The position numbers were made by a program, and so were the translations under genes. A stretch of 63,221 bases of DNA from positions 732,584-795,804 of the forward strand of contig NZ_JH556659.1 of NCBI RefSeq assembly GCF_000179595.2, given 5' to 3'. The notes under the pieces are model-generated. The model did not search any database. It worked only from the letters and a program-made list of their open reading frames with translations, and was not told the origin of the DNA. Positions 1-8,077 of the stretch are shown here, piece by piece. Within the stretch, counting starts at the first letter, position 1; each line of letters starts with the position of its first letter. This stretch comes from Acetivibrio cellulolyticus CD2 (lineage in GTDB: Bacteria; Bacillota; Clostridia; Acetivibrionales; Acetivibrionaceae).

Positions 1-54
1 GAAATTTTATCAAAAAAGCCATAGGAAACCAAATATTTTTTGATTAAATTTACT

Positions 55-411
55 CTATATCACCACGTTTGAAGCTGCTTTCCGGTGTGCTTGTTTTTGC
101 TCAATTGAAAGTCCAGTTAATAACCAATAGAGTTCCCTAGTACCCACCTGAATTGTCTCTTTAGAGTTATCTGAAGGCCATTTAAACGTTCCCTTTTCAA
201 GTCGTCGGAAGTATAGCCAAAATCCGTTATGATCCCAATGTAATATTTTTATCATTGTCCTGTTTTTATTGCAAAACACAAAAAGATTCGATGAAAATGG
301 GTCGAGAGAAAAACATTGCTGAACTATTGCTGCCAAACCGTCGATAGAGCGTCTCATATCAGTACTTCCAATAGCAAGATATACTTTTTCTGTTCCACTT
401 ATGCTCAACAT
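55..411 (-). CDS. tnpB: IS66 family accessory protein TnpB (Orf2)
   Basis: This 118-residue protein is the IS66 'Orf2' protein (PF05717), required with TnpA and the DDE transposase TnpC for transposition; its biochemical role is not established. Family features visible here are the YLAIGSTDMRRSIDGLAA segment near residues 11-28, the FVFCNKNRTMIKILHWDHNG core near residues 44-63, and the WPSDN / LLTGLS region toward the C-terminus. Length is normal for the family. It overlaps the end of tnpA by 7 bases, the usual translational coupling in IS66 elements. The first bases of the window downstream of it may hold the start of tnpC, but too little is visible to call it. Confidence 0.9.
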   Translation of the reverse strand: MLSISGTEKVYLAIGSTDMRRSIDGLAAIVQQCFSLDPFSSNLFVFCNKNRTMIKILHWDHNGFWLYFRRLEKGTFKWPSDNSKETIQVGTRELYWLLTGLSIEQKQAHRKAASNVVI

Positions 412-707
412 ATTGCCTCCAAGGATTTAACTATAGTTTGCAAAAGTCTTTCGTCATATCCGTTCTCAATTTCAATTATAGCTTTACCTATTCTTATGTT
501 GAGTTTTGATGTCATCATTGGTTCAAACTGAATTGGCATCCAGTTTGTTTTGTTAATTTCTTCCTTGTTTTGATTATCTCTTCTATATTTTCTATATTGG
601 AAATTGAATGCTTTGATTTTCAACCCCTTTTCCCTACACCACTGAGCCTGGGTTTTTCCGCTTTTTTCGAATTCTCTAATTAACTTTTCCCATTCTTTAT
701 ATAACAT
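405..707 (-). CDS. tnpA: IS66 family accessory protein TnpA
   Basis: This 100-residue protein is the first gene of an IS66-type element, a small helix-turn-helix protein. The N-terminal half has the segment SGKTQAQWCREKGLKIKAFN (residues 17-36), typical of IS66 TnpA ('W...IREFE.SG.SQ..WC...GI'). The middle is basic and charged, and the C-terminus (IGKAIIEIENGYDERLLQTI) resembles the family's 'G..IEI..G.D...L..V...L' end. The ATG at 707 is preceded by a strong AGGAGG site. tnpB follows with a 7-base overlap. The upstream 76 bases to the element edge at 783 would hold its promoter. Confidence 0.85.
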   Translation of the reverse strand: MLYKEWEKLIREFEKSGKTQAQWCREKGLKIKAFNFQYRKYRRDNQNKEEINKTNWMPIQFEPMMTSKLNIRIGKAIIEIENGYDERLLQTIVKSLEAIC

Positions 708-797
708 AAGACGCCTCCTGGTTTTTGGTGTATTATCTCATGCTAACAAATTGATTAACAGATGGGTTGTATTGTACGCTTACATAGGTATCCACAA

Positions 798-3074
798 ATG
801 GCCGATGTATATCTCGACTTTAAGTCAATACTCAAAAATTGCGAAATGAGAACAATACGGCTAATGGCATTTTTATTGGAAAATAAAATTAAAAGTAAAG
901 AGAAATATATATATAAATATGAAGAGGAATTTTTATATGAAGACTCTGAAATTCTAATTAAAAATGGAATTGAGGTTGTTGATTTATTATTACCCTACAT
1001 TCCTACAGAAAAGGACAAAAGACTACCATCTAGTGATTGGTCTGGAATATATTTTCATAAAAGAGGTCTTGAAAGGGCTTGTGTTCAAATAATTAAGAAA
1101 GCCAACGCAGCAATAATTGCCTTAAAACCAGAAACATTTTTGGAACGCTATAAAGAATTCATGGGTAAAGGTAATGATTTATTTAATGAAATTATATTGG
1201 ATGGATTATATCGATTACCGGAGATATATAGTGATGTAGTAATTACGTATTTATGCAGTGACTTTGATAGCAATATATTTGACAAGACAAGTGGCAATAA
1301 TGATGAATTATTTCTTACTAAACAGATATTAGGGAAGCATTCTATATACTGTAGTGACAATATTTTTGCTAAGCTAGAAAAGACGGTTTTAAGTTATCTA
1401 TCACCAAAGGCTAAAGATAGATATCAACGTAGAATTAATTACAATAGAGAAAGAAATGACTCTAAAGTATATTGGAGTTTTTGGGGTGATTTGCAGAAAG
1501 AAATTCTAGAAGTTCTTCCATGTAATCGATTAAGCAATAAAGCAAAAGATTTGATACGTGTTTTAAATCGTAAATTCCCTGAAGGAACAACTTTATATAA
1601 ATATTCAGATGTACATGGTGGATGGGTGAAATCACCTATTGCGGAGAAAAAGCTAAATAACAAAAAGTGGCTTGAGATTTTAACTAACAAAAAGCTTAAT
1701 AATAAAAATCATTCCCGTTGGGAAGAGGTTCCAGGTGGATTAATTGATAGCTCTATTGAAGAATTTACAAGAAGTTTTAGTGATGTTGTTTCCGAAGAAC
1801 CGATAAGAATGATAAATCTAGTTCTTTCAAATAAGGATGAAATCTTAGATGTATATATTGATTCCTTATTTAGTGGTGTGGCATATAGTAAGGCTTTGGA
1901 TAATGTACCGAAAGAGTTGCTAGAAACAATGATTTTAACGTATCCATATGATTATACTTCACACAGAGCAGATTACTTTTGCTCAATTATCGAAAATAGT
2001 AAAAATGAGGAATGGCCACAGAAGGTATTGGATATTCTTAAGGATATTGCGATTAACCATAAAAATCCGGAACTCGGTAAACCAAACGTAACGAATAGTG
2101 AAGATAAAGAAATGCACAGTTTTGACATGCTACAAAGTAATGCAATAAACTGTGTAAGGGGGAATGCTGCTCAATCGATAGCTAAGCTATTATGGAAAGA
2201 CAGTGCTCTGTTTGAACAGTTTAAAGATACTATTGAAAAATTGACATTTGATGAAAACCCGGCAGTAAAATTGGCAAGTCTATTCGCATTATGGCCTTCG
2301 TATAACATTGAAAGAGACTGGTCGTCAGAAAAGATTTTAAACCTATATGAACAAGATTTTAGGTTAGCAGGTTTCCGTGATACAAAAAATATGCTCTTTT
2401 TATTGTATCCTGAATATCATGAACGTATATTAAAAATTATAAAGGATTGTTTCGAGTCCGAAGATAAAGAACTAATTAAAATGGGGGCTTATTGTCTATC
2501 GGAAATGTTTATTCTGAAAAATGAATTTGCAGATATAATGGATAATGTGGATACAATGAGTGAAATACAAGCCGAAGCAGTTCTTGATATGGCTATTATC
2601 TATTTTAATAAAGATGAATTTAACTCATTAGCTAAAAAAATTATACGTAAATTTAAGACAAGTACTTTAGATTTAGAAATGCCTATCTCAAGATTATTTT
2701 ATGATAATCTTATTGATTTAGAGAGAGATAGGGATTTTTTAATTGAAATAATGAGTTCGGGTTTAAGCCGCAGAACATTGCATGCATTTGTACATTATCT
2801 TGAAGAAGAATCAAAGTCAGTGGTTGATTACAAAGATATTATACTATCTATGAGTTATCATTTAATTAAAGATAGATGTGAAAGAGACGAAGGTATTTGG
2901 ATAATAGAAGATGAAATTTCTAAGTTGATAATTGGATTATATGATGAGACATGTGAATCGACATTGCCCGAGATTAGAAGTATAGCAGAAGAATGTCTAG
3001 ATATATGGGATTTGATGTTTGAAAAGCAAATTGGGCCAATAAGACAGTTGAGTAAGAAGTTGATGGAAAGGTAG
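798..3074 (+). CDS. Large helical-repeat protein, probably 5'-truncated by IS66
   Basis: I do not recognise a named family. The frame is open from an ATG at 762, but codons 762-783 belong to the IS66 terminus, so the first chromosomal ATG is 798 (758 residues), with only a weak AGG upstream. The product is soluble, without signal peptide or membrane segments, and is built of alpha-helical, HEAT-like repeats. A segment such as NAINCVRGNAAQSIAKLLW (about residue 465) resembles helical-repeat sensor regions of large STAND/NACHT-type NTPases. No Walker A motif, nuclease or protease motif is seen. The likely reading is that this is the C-terminal part of a larger protein whose N-terminal part was separated by IS66; that is inference. 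An 83-residue gene follows 77 bases downstream. Confidence 0.6.
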   Translation: MADVYLDFKSILKNCEMRTIRLMAFLLENKIKSKEKYIYKYEEEFLYEDSEILIKNGIEVVDLLLPYIPTEKDKRLPSSDWSGIYFHKRGLERACVQIIKKANAAIIALKPETFLERYKEFMGKGNDLFNEIILDGLYRLPEIYSDVVITYLCSDFDSNIFDKTSGNNDELFLTKQILGKHSIYCSDNIFAKLEKTVLSYLSPKAKDRYQRRINYNRERNDSKVYWSFWGDLQKEILEVLPCNRLSNKAKDLIRVLNRKFPEGTTLYKYSDVHGGWVKSPIAEKKLNNKKWLEILTNKKLNNKNHSRWEEVPGGLIDSSIEEFTRSFSDVVSEEPIRMINLVLSNKDEILDVYIDSLFSGVAYSKALDNVPKELLETMILTYPYDYTSHRADYFCSIIENSKNEEWPQKVLDILKDIAINHKNPELGKPNVTNSEDKEMHSFDMLQSNAINCVRGNAAQSIAKLLWKDSALFEQFKDTIEKLTFDENPAVKLASLFALWPSYNIERDWSSEKILNLYEQDFRLAGFRDTKNMLFLLYPEYHERILKIIKDCFESEDKELIKMGAYCLSEMFILKNEFADIMDNVDTMSEIQAEAVLDMAIIYFNKDEFNSLAKKIIRKFKTSTLDLEMPISRLFYDNLIDLERDRDFLIEIMSSGLSRRTLHAFVHYLEEESKSVVDYKDIILSMSYHLIKDRCERDEGIWIIEDEISKLIIGLYDETCESTLPEIRSIAEECLDIWDLMFEKQIGPIRQLSKKLMER

Positions 3075-3151
3075 TTTCAAATTCGTTTATTGAACCGATA
3101 TGGTCTCGATGGAAGTCTGCTTAAGACCAAGCGGATATTAAGGAGGATATT

Positions 3152-3403
3152 ATGGAATATTTAAAACATGAAGAAATATGCTATTGTACATTATTTGATA
3201 TTAAACTTTCGCAAGATGAACTTGAGGTGTTTGAAAGCTGTATGCGGTTTGTTAAGGAACATTGTAATCAGGAAGAAATCTATAAATTAACTGGTTGTAC
3301 AGAAGATGAGTTTTGTGAAGGGCATTCTGAATTAAGGGAACTAATTATAAAATATGTGAGAAGTGAGATTTTACCAGACAGATATAATGAAAATAATGGT
3401 TGA
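3152..3403 (+). CDS. Small acidic protein of unknown function
   Basis: An 83-residue protein with a strong ribosome site (AAGGAGG, 8 bases before the ATG). It is acidic and cysteine-containing (five Cys: CYC near residue 10, then FESCMRF, KEHCNQ, LTGCTE, EFCEGH) and predicted to be mostly helical. No signal peptide or membrane segment is present. I recognise no family. It lies 77 bases after the large helical-repeat gene in the same direction and may be co-transcribed with it. Followed by RHS debris, it sits in a clearly accessory stretch, so a partner or immunity role is possible but unsupported. Confidence 0.55.
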   Translation: MEYLKHEEICYCTLFDIKLSQDELEVFESCMRFVKEHCNQEEIYKLTGCTEDEFCEGHSELRELIIKYVRSEILPDRYNENNG

Positions 3404-3485
3404 GTAGTTCACTTGATTTTGAGTAGTTTGACAGTTAACATGAAGTAATAATTTCATCATTTTGTCACGAAAATAAAAAACAATA

Positions 3486-4295
3486 GTGGAAAAACAAAAA
3501 TTATCGGTAAACAACCGGGAATTTTTGCTTTATAAAAAAGGTCCGAAGGGAAACTTCTCGTACACCTATGAAATGTATGACAACGGGACAATAAAGAAAA
3601 CCACAATTACAGATGAGAAAGGAAATTATGTTGAGAGCCAGTATGATGAGAAGGGTAATATAGATACTATATCCGACTTTTCGAATCCATCGTTGAAATT
3701 GGTGGACAATGATTACGACACAAATGGAAGGCTTTCACAGACAAAGGATGGAGAAGGCGGAACTACCATTTTAGGATATGATTCTGGTAACAGAATTGGA
3801 ACGGTTACAGACCAGATGAATAAAAAAATCCTTCAATTCCACTACGATTCTGTTACCGGAAACTTAGACACTCAAACAGATGCACTCGGTGTTGTGACCA
3901 GTTTTAAGGAATACGATGCAAATGGAAGATGGGGCAAAGCAGAGTTTACAAGAACTATAAGTGAAGGAATTACCGAAATTGTATCCACCAGCAACATTTA
4001 TGACAACATGGGGCGTGTAACTGAGAATACTGATGGAGTGGGTAGAGTTTCAAAAGCATACTACAATGGGATCGGTAAAATAGGAACGTACACAGATAAG
4101 TACAAAAATACTTTAAGCTATCAGTACGATTGTCTGGGTAATTTGACACAAGTAGATTATCCCGACAAATCAAGTGAAAAGTATACTCATGAAGATGAGG
4201 AATTTTGGGCAAAAGATATTTATTACGGTCATGAATCGTATTGGTGGGTAAAAGAAGGAAATGAACAGATACAACCTAAACATTTAGAAGGCTGA
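3486..4295 (+). CDS. RHS/YD-repeat protein fragment
   Basis: The 269-residue frame consists of YD-type repeats: recurring Y/F-x2-x-G-N/R-hydrophobic units such as YDEKGNIDTI, YDTNGRLSQT, YDSGNRIGTV, YDSVTGNLDT, YDANGR, YDNMGRVTEN, YDCLGNLTQV. Full RHS proteins are usually above 1,000 residues with a signal or N-terminal delivery region, a core-capping DPxG motif and a variable toxic tip; all of these are missing. The only available start is GTG at 3486, just after an in-frame stop (3474), with no ribosome site. The last about 35 residues (WAKDIYYGHESYWW) depart from the repeat. It is best read as a displaced internal fragment, possibly untranslated. Confidence 0.6.
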   Translation: MEKQKLSVNNREFLLYKKGPKGNFSYTYEMYDNGTIKKTTITDEKGNYVESQYDEKGNIDTISDFSNPSLKLVDNDYDTNGRLSQTKDGEGGTTILGYDSGNRIGTVTDQMNKKILQFHYDSVTGNLDTQTDALGVVTSFKEYDANGRWGKAEFTRTISEGITEIVSTSNIYDNMGRVTENTDGVGRVSKAYYNGIGKIGTYTDKYKNTLSYQYDCLGNLTQVDYPDKSSEKYTHEDEEFWAKDIYYGHESYWWVKEGNEQIQPKHLEG

Positions 4296-4299
4296 GTAA

Positions 4300-4419
4300 C
4301 TTCTTCAAGATGTTACACAAAATGTATTACATCAAAAAGCATTGGCTTCTGACCTAGAAATTCTAAAGGCTATTACTTATTACAACAATAACGATAATTT
4401 TATGACTATCGATTCATAA
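4300..4419 (+). pseudogene. Coding remnant without start, in the 4296-4602 gap
   Basis: The 307-base gap between the RHS fragment and the GtrA-like gene contains a short frame with protein-like composition (DVTQNVLHQKALASDLEIL then AITYYNNNDNF) ending at TAA 4417-4419, preceded by an in-frame stop and no start codon. It looks like the decayed tail of a gene, perhaps one associated with the RHS locus. The rest of the gap is AT-rich with no other feature I can support. Confidence 0.3.
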
Positions 4420-4602
4420 TTGCATGTTGTTGAAATTAATTAATCACTCTTTATTCACTATGATAATTCTTTAAGTACAAAAAAACCGCGGTAGGTTATA
4501 CATTAAGGGATAAAACAACTAGAGAGATTTTATAGTGTGGAGAGACCACTAATCCAAAGGGAAGGTATTCCTGGTAAGAACGTAAATATAGATAATGTAT
4601 TT

Positions 4603-5112
4603 CTACTTATGATTGAAAACAAAACGCTTGTCAAGATTGTATTTTATTACATAACCAATTGTAAGTCCTATTATAGCTCCAACATATTTAGCTGAATCAG
4701 TTCCAAAAAAGGAATCGAAAGAAATTTCAAAAGCCCAGTATATTAGTGTAGTAAATATGCCCATAAAAGAATATAACAAAAATTTGCCTGTATTTTCCGC
4801 ATTGCTTTTAGTCTCAAAGTTGAATATATACTTTTTATCGAGGACGTATTTTATTACTAATCCGACTAATGTCCCAAAAAGTATTGCCGTTATAAGAAGC
4901 AGGTCAATTTTGAAAATACCTAAAAAACTAAACTCTTCAAAGCCTTTAAGAAATCCTAGAGACGTAAGAAGCATTAGAACCAATCGCTGAGTTGATAAAT
5001 TACCTATAGTAGATATGCCTGCAAACAGAGCATATTTTATTGTCAGTTTAATCAAATAGTATCCCGCCAATCCTTCATTAATAAATACACAATATGATTT
5101 TAGGCTGTGCAA
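4603..5112 (-). CDS. GtrA-like membrane protein
   Basis: A small integral membrane protein of the GtrA family (PF04138), whose members are implicated in moving lipid-linked sugars across the membrane for cell-surface polysaccharide modification. It has four predicted membrane helices; the signature ends of helices 2 and 4 are present as a tandem pair, VIKYVLDKKYIF and VIKYNLDKRFVF, the latter near the C-terminus. Length (169) is somewhat above the usual 120-150. The 5' start is uncertain: 5112 is a TTG without a clear ribosome site, and a TTG at 5055 (about 150 residues) would start just before the first helix. No glycosyltransferase gene is adjacent. Confidence 0.75.
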   Translation of the reverse strand: MHSLKSYCVFINEGLAGYYLIKLTIKYALFAGISTIGNLSTQRLVLMLLTSLGFLKGFEEFSFLGIFKIDLLLITAILFGTLVGLVIKYVLDKKYIFNFETKSNAENTGKFLLYSFMGIFTTLIYWAFEISFDSFFGTDSAKYVGAIIGLTIGYVIKYNLDKRFVFNHK

Positions 5113-5192
5113 ATATATTTGTCAATTAAAATCAAAATTTCGGCAACATTTAGACTATTTGATCTTCGGACACTGTATAGTAAATATCTCAA

Positions 5193-5223
5193 AAAAAGGC
5201 AGTTCACCAGGAACTACCTTTTT
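5193..5223 (-). terminator. Terminator of the dockerin esterase gene
   Basis: On the minus strand, AAAAAGG-AGTTC arms around a 5-base loop (one internal mismatch) are followed by a run of seven T. It begins 13 bases after the esterase stop codon. Confidence 0.75.
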
Positions 5224-5236
5224 GAAAAAGCTTCTA

Positions 5237-6616
5237 TCAGCTTTCTGCCGGGAATTTGGTTATTATACCAAGCAATCTCTGTCTCATCAATCCGAAATCT
5301 ATGGAATTAATTGCCCCATCATTGTTTACATCAGCGGCTTTTGCACCATATGTATAATCAAAACTTGTTTTCATTCCAAGCAGATATTGGCGGAGTAAAC
5401 CAAAGTCTATAGAATCAAGAGCACCGCTGCCGTTTATATCACCATAAACAAAACTTGGAGAACTTGGAGTAGGAGTTACAGTGGAATTCTCGTAAATGCT
5501 TAGGATTACTTTGGCCCATTGTTCTCTCATTGCGTTATATCCTTCGGTTGATGGGTGTACATTATCACTGGAGATAAGGGTTGGGTTGTTTTGAAAGAAA
5601 GTATAGAAATCAGGCCCTTTAATTATCTCGGGATAAGCCAGATATAACTCCTCAATCTTAGCGTTGTATGAAGGAAGGTTTTGGGATATAGCTGTTAGGT
5701 TGGACCATGGGATTTTTGCAACTACAGGAACTTTTCCAGCGCTAATTATTGCATTTACAATAGTTACCATGTTCTTGTAATAGTTATCCGCACCGGTTTG
5801 ATTACCCCAAGCATCATTTGTACCGAATGCAACTCCAACATACTTTCCAGGGAATACAGAGAGCCATGCATCTATACTGGCTGAACCGTGCCTACTCAAA
5901 ATACTTCCTGTACCGCCGCATTCAACGACAGGAAAGTGAGCTGAGTTAGTAGAATTAACAATTTGTGCAATTGTTCCTTTTCCGTTTCCGTTAAGTGCCG
6001 TTCCACCAGCTGTTATTGAATCACCATAGATAATCCAGTCATCTTGTGTTCCAAGGCTGGCATTATGTATATCCATATTTATATTTACGCTGTTGGTAAG
6101 TGAATCTGTTATATTAATTCGTATCCAATTATAACCTGTAAAGTCAACTAAATGCTGACGTGAATGATAATTGTTATTTGATACGGTTGCCAAAACAGTC
6201 CAGCCAGAAGTAGGAGCACTACTACTGCCACCGGAAGCTGAATTAGCTTCAATAGTATAGTTTTTTGGTTTGTGATATGAGGATGTATTAACTTGTGTGG
6301 TATCGTAATCATAGGTATCAGTATTATACCATACTACTATTATCTGCTTGCGTTGATCAACAGGTACACTGGATAGATCGTATGCCAACCAACTGGTACC
6401 ACCGCCGTACCATGCAGTACCATAGTTATTGTCGTTGGCGTTTGAGGCTACACCAACTGAACCAAAAGCGGGAACGCCTCGACTTATTGGCAGCATTGCA
6501 GGAAAACTTGAAGCAGCATAGGTCAGTTTAGATGGGAATAAATAAAATAAAGTACAAAGGACTATTGAAAATGCAAGCAGTATAGATAGCCTCTTTATAT
6601 TTTGTGACTTGTACAT
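5237..6616 (-). CDS. Cellulosomal SGNH/GDSL esterase with type I dockerin
   Basis: Secreted carbohydrate-esterase-like enzyme carried on a cellulosome. Order: signal peptide (residues 1-35, ending LTYAA), a beta-rich discoidin/carbohydrate-binding-like domain (about 40-185), an SGNH hydrolase domain (about 190-375) with block I GDSIT (Ser200), block III GTND (265-268) and block V DNVH (Asp351, His354), a short TPTPSSP linker, and a dockerin (389-455). The dockerin has two calcium-loop/helix repeats, DINGSGALDSIDFGLLRQYL and DVNNDGAINSIDFGLMRQRL, each with Ser-Ile at the positions that set cohesin recognition. SGNH enzymes on cellulosomes generally remove acetyl or feruloyl groups from hemicellulose; the substrate here is not determinable. 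ATG 6616 has a GGAGGGG site. The leader contains alternative hairpins (6663-6730). Confidence 0.92.
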   Translation of the reverse strand: MYKSQNIKRLSILLAFSIVLCTLFYLFPSKLTYAASSFPAMLPISRGVPAFGSVGVASNANDNNYGTAWYGGGTSWLAYDLSSVPVDQRKQIIVVWYNTDTYDYDTTQVNTSSYHKPKNYTIEANSASGGSSSAPTSGWTVLATVSNNNYHSRQHLVDFTGYNWIRINITDSLTNSVNINMDIHNASLGTQDDWIIYGDSITAGGTALNGNGKGTIAQIVNSTNSAHFPVVECGGTGSILSRHGSASIDAWLSVFPGKYVGVAFGTNDAWGNQTGADNYYKNMVTIVNAIISAGKVPVVAKIPWSNLTAISQNLPSYNAKIEELYLAYPEIIKGPDFYTFFQNNPTLISSDNVHPSTEGYNAMREQWAKVILSIYENSTVTPTPSSPSFVYGDINGSGALDSIDFGLLRQYLLGMKTSFDYTYGAKAADVNNDGAINSIDFGLMRQRLLGIITKFPAES

Positions 6617-6662
6617 TAAAACCCCTCCGTTAAAAATTATTACTAGTATTGTTTATTAAAAT

Positions 6663-6730
6663 GCAAAGTAATATTTCAGTTATTCCTTAACATCAAATTA
6701 CTTTGCTTTAAAGTTGTAAGTAATTTGATG
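6663..6730 (-). promoter_or_regulatory. Three-arm alternative hairpin leader upstream of the dockerin esterase
   Basis: On the minus (transcript) strand, CATCAAATTACTT (6730-6718) pairs perfectly over 13 bp with AAGTAATTTGATG (6703-6691). The same middle arm, read as GCAAAGTAAT (6706-6697), pairs perfectly over 10 bp with ATTACTTTGC (6672-6663). The two hairpins are mutually exclusive. A TATAAT-type -10 lies at 6749-6744, putting a start near 6737, so the first arm would sit at the very 5' end of a leader of about 120 nt. The rest of the 6617-7049 gap is AT-rich and holds nothing else I can support. Confidence 0.45.
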
Positions 6731-7049
6731 TAATATTAATAATATTATACTACTTTTACATTACGCTATCTAGTACAATAATTATTTCTATCAAATATGT
6801 AGCTTAGGGCAAGGGAATAAACATATTTGACTAATATTATTTAGTGGATATTTGTAATGTTAAAAGTGTTATGATGATTACAAAAAAGTCAGCCCAATAT
6901 AAGTTGCCTTAAAAAACTAAGTCGCAAAAAAATAATACCTTAAATATACGCGTATTAATAAAGTTCTTTCATGTGGCACAAAATAATGAAGAATTTTTTA
7001 GTAAGTATAATCTTCAATTATTTAAAAAAGCCTGAAGGGTGATTTAATT

Positions 7050-8042
7050 ATGTATATGCTAAGAAGACTATGGATTCCTGAGATGTATCAGGGAAAATAT
7101 AAGAAAAGGGATTATTTTGAAGGATGGTATTATAAACTGATAAGTAAATCTCAGAGCAATGTACTTGCAATTATACCGGGAGTATCTTATGGTAAGAGCA
7201 AAGACAGTTCACATGCGTTTATACAGGTAATTGATGCTATAAACTGCAAAGTGGAATATTACAAATTTGATATTTCTAGCTTCGGATATAGTGAAAACCG
7301 TTTTGAGATATTTATTGAAGATAATTTCTTTAGCAGGGAAAGGCTGTGTTTACATTTAAGTAACGACAAAACCTGTATAAATGGTAATCTTGAGTTTAGG
7401 AATATTGTTTTGCTGCCCAAAAAACTTATGAGTCCAGGAATAATGGGTCCGTTTTCTTTTGTGCCTTTTATGGAATGCTATCATGGAACTGTGAATATTC
7501 ATCATGATATTTCGGGATGTATTAATTGTAATGGCGAGCGGGTAGCTTTTGATGAAGGTTACGGATATATAGAAAAGGATTGGGGAAGTTCATTTCCGAA
7601 AGAGTGGATATGGCTTCAATGTAATCATTTTAATACGGAGAACACTTCGATTATGTTTTCTATTGCCAGAATTCCATGGATTAAAAGCTTTTTTATTGGA
7701 TTTATAGCTTTTTTGAGAATAAAAGAAGAAATTTACAGATTTGCTACTTATACAGGTGCTAAGATCGAACTTTTGAAATATAAGGAGCAGCAATTGAAAA
7801 TTATAATTAAGGATAGAAAAAAATCTCTTTATATTGAGGCGCAACACTCAAAGGGAGGCACTTTGAGAGCACCAAAAAATGGACTTATGGAAAGAAATAT
7901 TCTTGAAAGCATCTGTGCAAATATAAACATTAAACTCTTTGACAATTATAATAACCTAGTTATTCAAAGTGAGGGATCAAACGCAGGGATGGAAATTGAA
8001 GGAGATATTTTGAATTTTATGGACAAAACAAATAAGCTATAG
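7050..8042 (+). CDS. Tocopherol cyclase-like protein
   Basis: A 330-residue protein of the tocopherol-cyclase-like family (PF14249), known from plant and cyanobacterial tocopherol synthesis but also found in many anaerobic bacteria that do not make tocopherol, where the role is unknown. Diagnostic motifs are RDYFEGWYYKLI (about residues 23-34) and the conserved DEGYGYIEKDWGSSFPKEWI block (about 173-192) followed by WLQCNHF. No signal peptide; it is probably a soluble or membrane-associated lipocalin-like beta barrel. ATG 7050 is preceded by GAAGGGTGAT. It is convergent with the DUF4349 gene and shares a terminator hairpin that overlaps its last codons. It is a single-gene unit. Confidence 0.8.
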   Translation: MYMLRRLWIPEMYQGKYKKRDYFEGWYYKLISKSQSNVLAIIPGVSYGKSKDSSHAFIQVIDAINCKVEYYKFDISSFGYSENRFEIFIEDNFFSRERLCLHLSNDKTCINGNLEFRNIVLLPKKLMSPGIMGPFSFVPFMECYHGTVNIHHDISGCINCNGERVAFDEGYGYIEKDWGSSFPKEWIWLQCNHFNTENTSIMFSIARIPWIKSFFIGFIAFLRIKEEIYRFATYTGAKIELLKYKEQQLKIIIKDRKKSLYIEAQHSKGGTLRAPKNGLMERNILESICANINIKLFDNYNNLVIQSEGSNAGMEIEGDILNFMDKTNKL

Positions 8043-8065
8043 CAAAATGCCACAGCTTATTTGTT
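8027..8065. terminator. Bidirectional terminator between convergent genes
   Basis: Perfect 12-bp inverted repeat AACAAATAAGCT / AGCTTATTTGTT with a 15-base loop, overlapping the last codons of the tocopherol-cyclase-like gene and ending 13 bases before the DUF4349 stop. The T-tracts are weak on both strands. Confidence 0.6.
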
Positions 8066-8077
8066 AAATGAACACAA

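Larger units (their letters stand above)
1..783 (-). mobile_element. IS66-family insertion sequence, partial (tnpA/tnpB end)
   Basis: The two overlapping minus-strand genes at 405-707 and 55-411 are the accessory genes tnpA and tnpB of IS66-type elements. Reading inward from 783 on the minus strand, the sequence begins GTAAGCGTACAATACAACCC, matching the GTAAGCG-type terminal inverted repeat of IS66 elements, so I place the element's edge at 783. The transposase gene tnpC and the other terminus lie beyond the left edge. An 8-bp target duplication would be ATAGGTAT (784-791), but the other copy is not visible. The edge falls inside an open reading frame that continues to 3074. Confidence 0.8.

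Noticed and set aside
1-22. Possible beginning of the IS66 transposase gene tnpC on the minus strand (ATG at 22)
   Set aside because: Only seven codons are visible, there is no ribosome site, and it does not match a known tnpC start.
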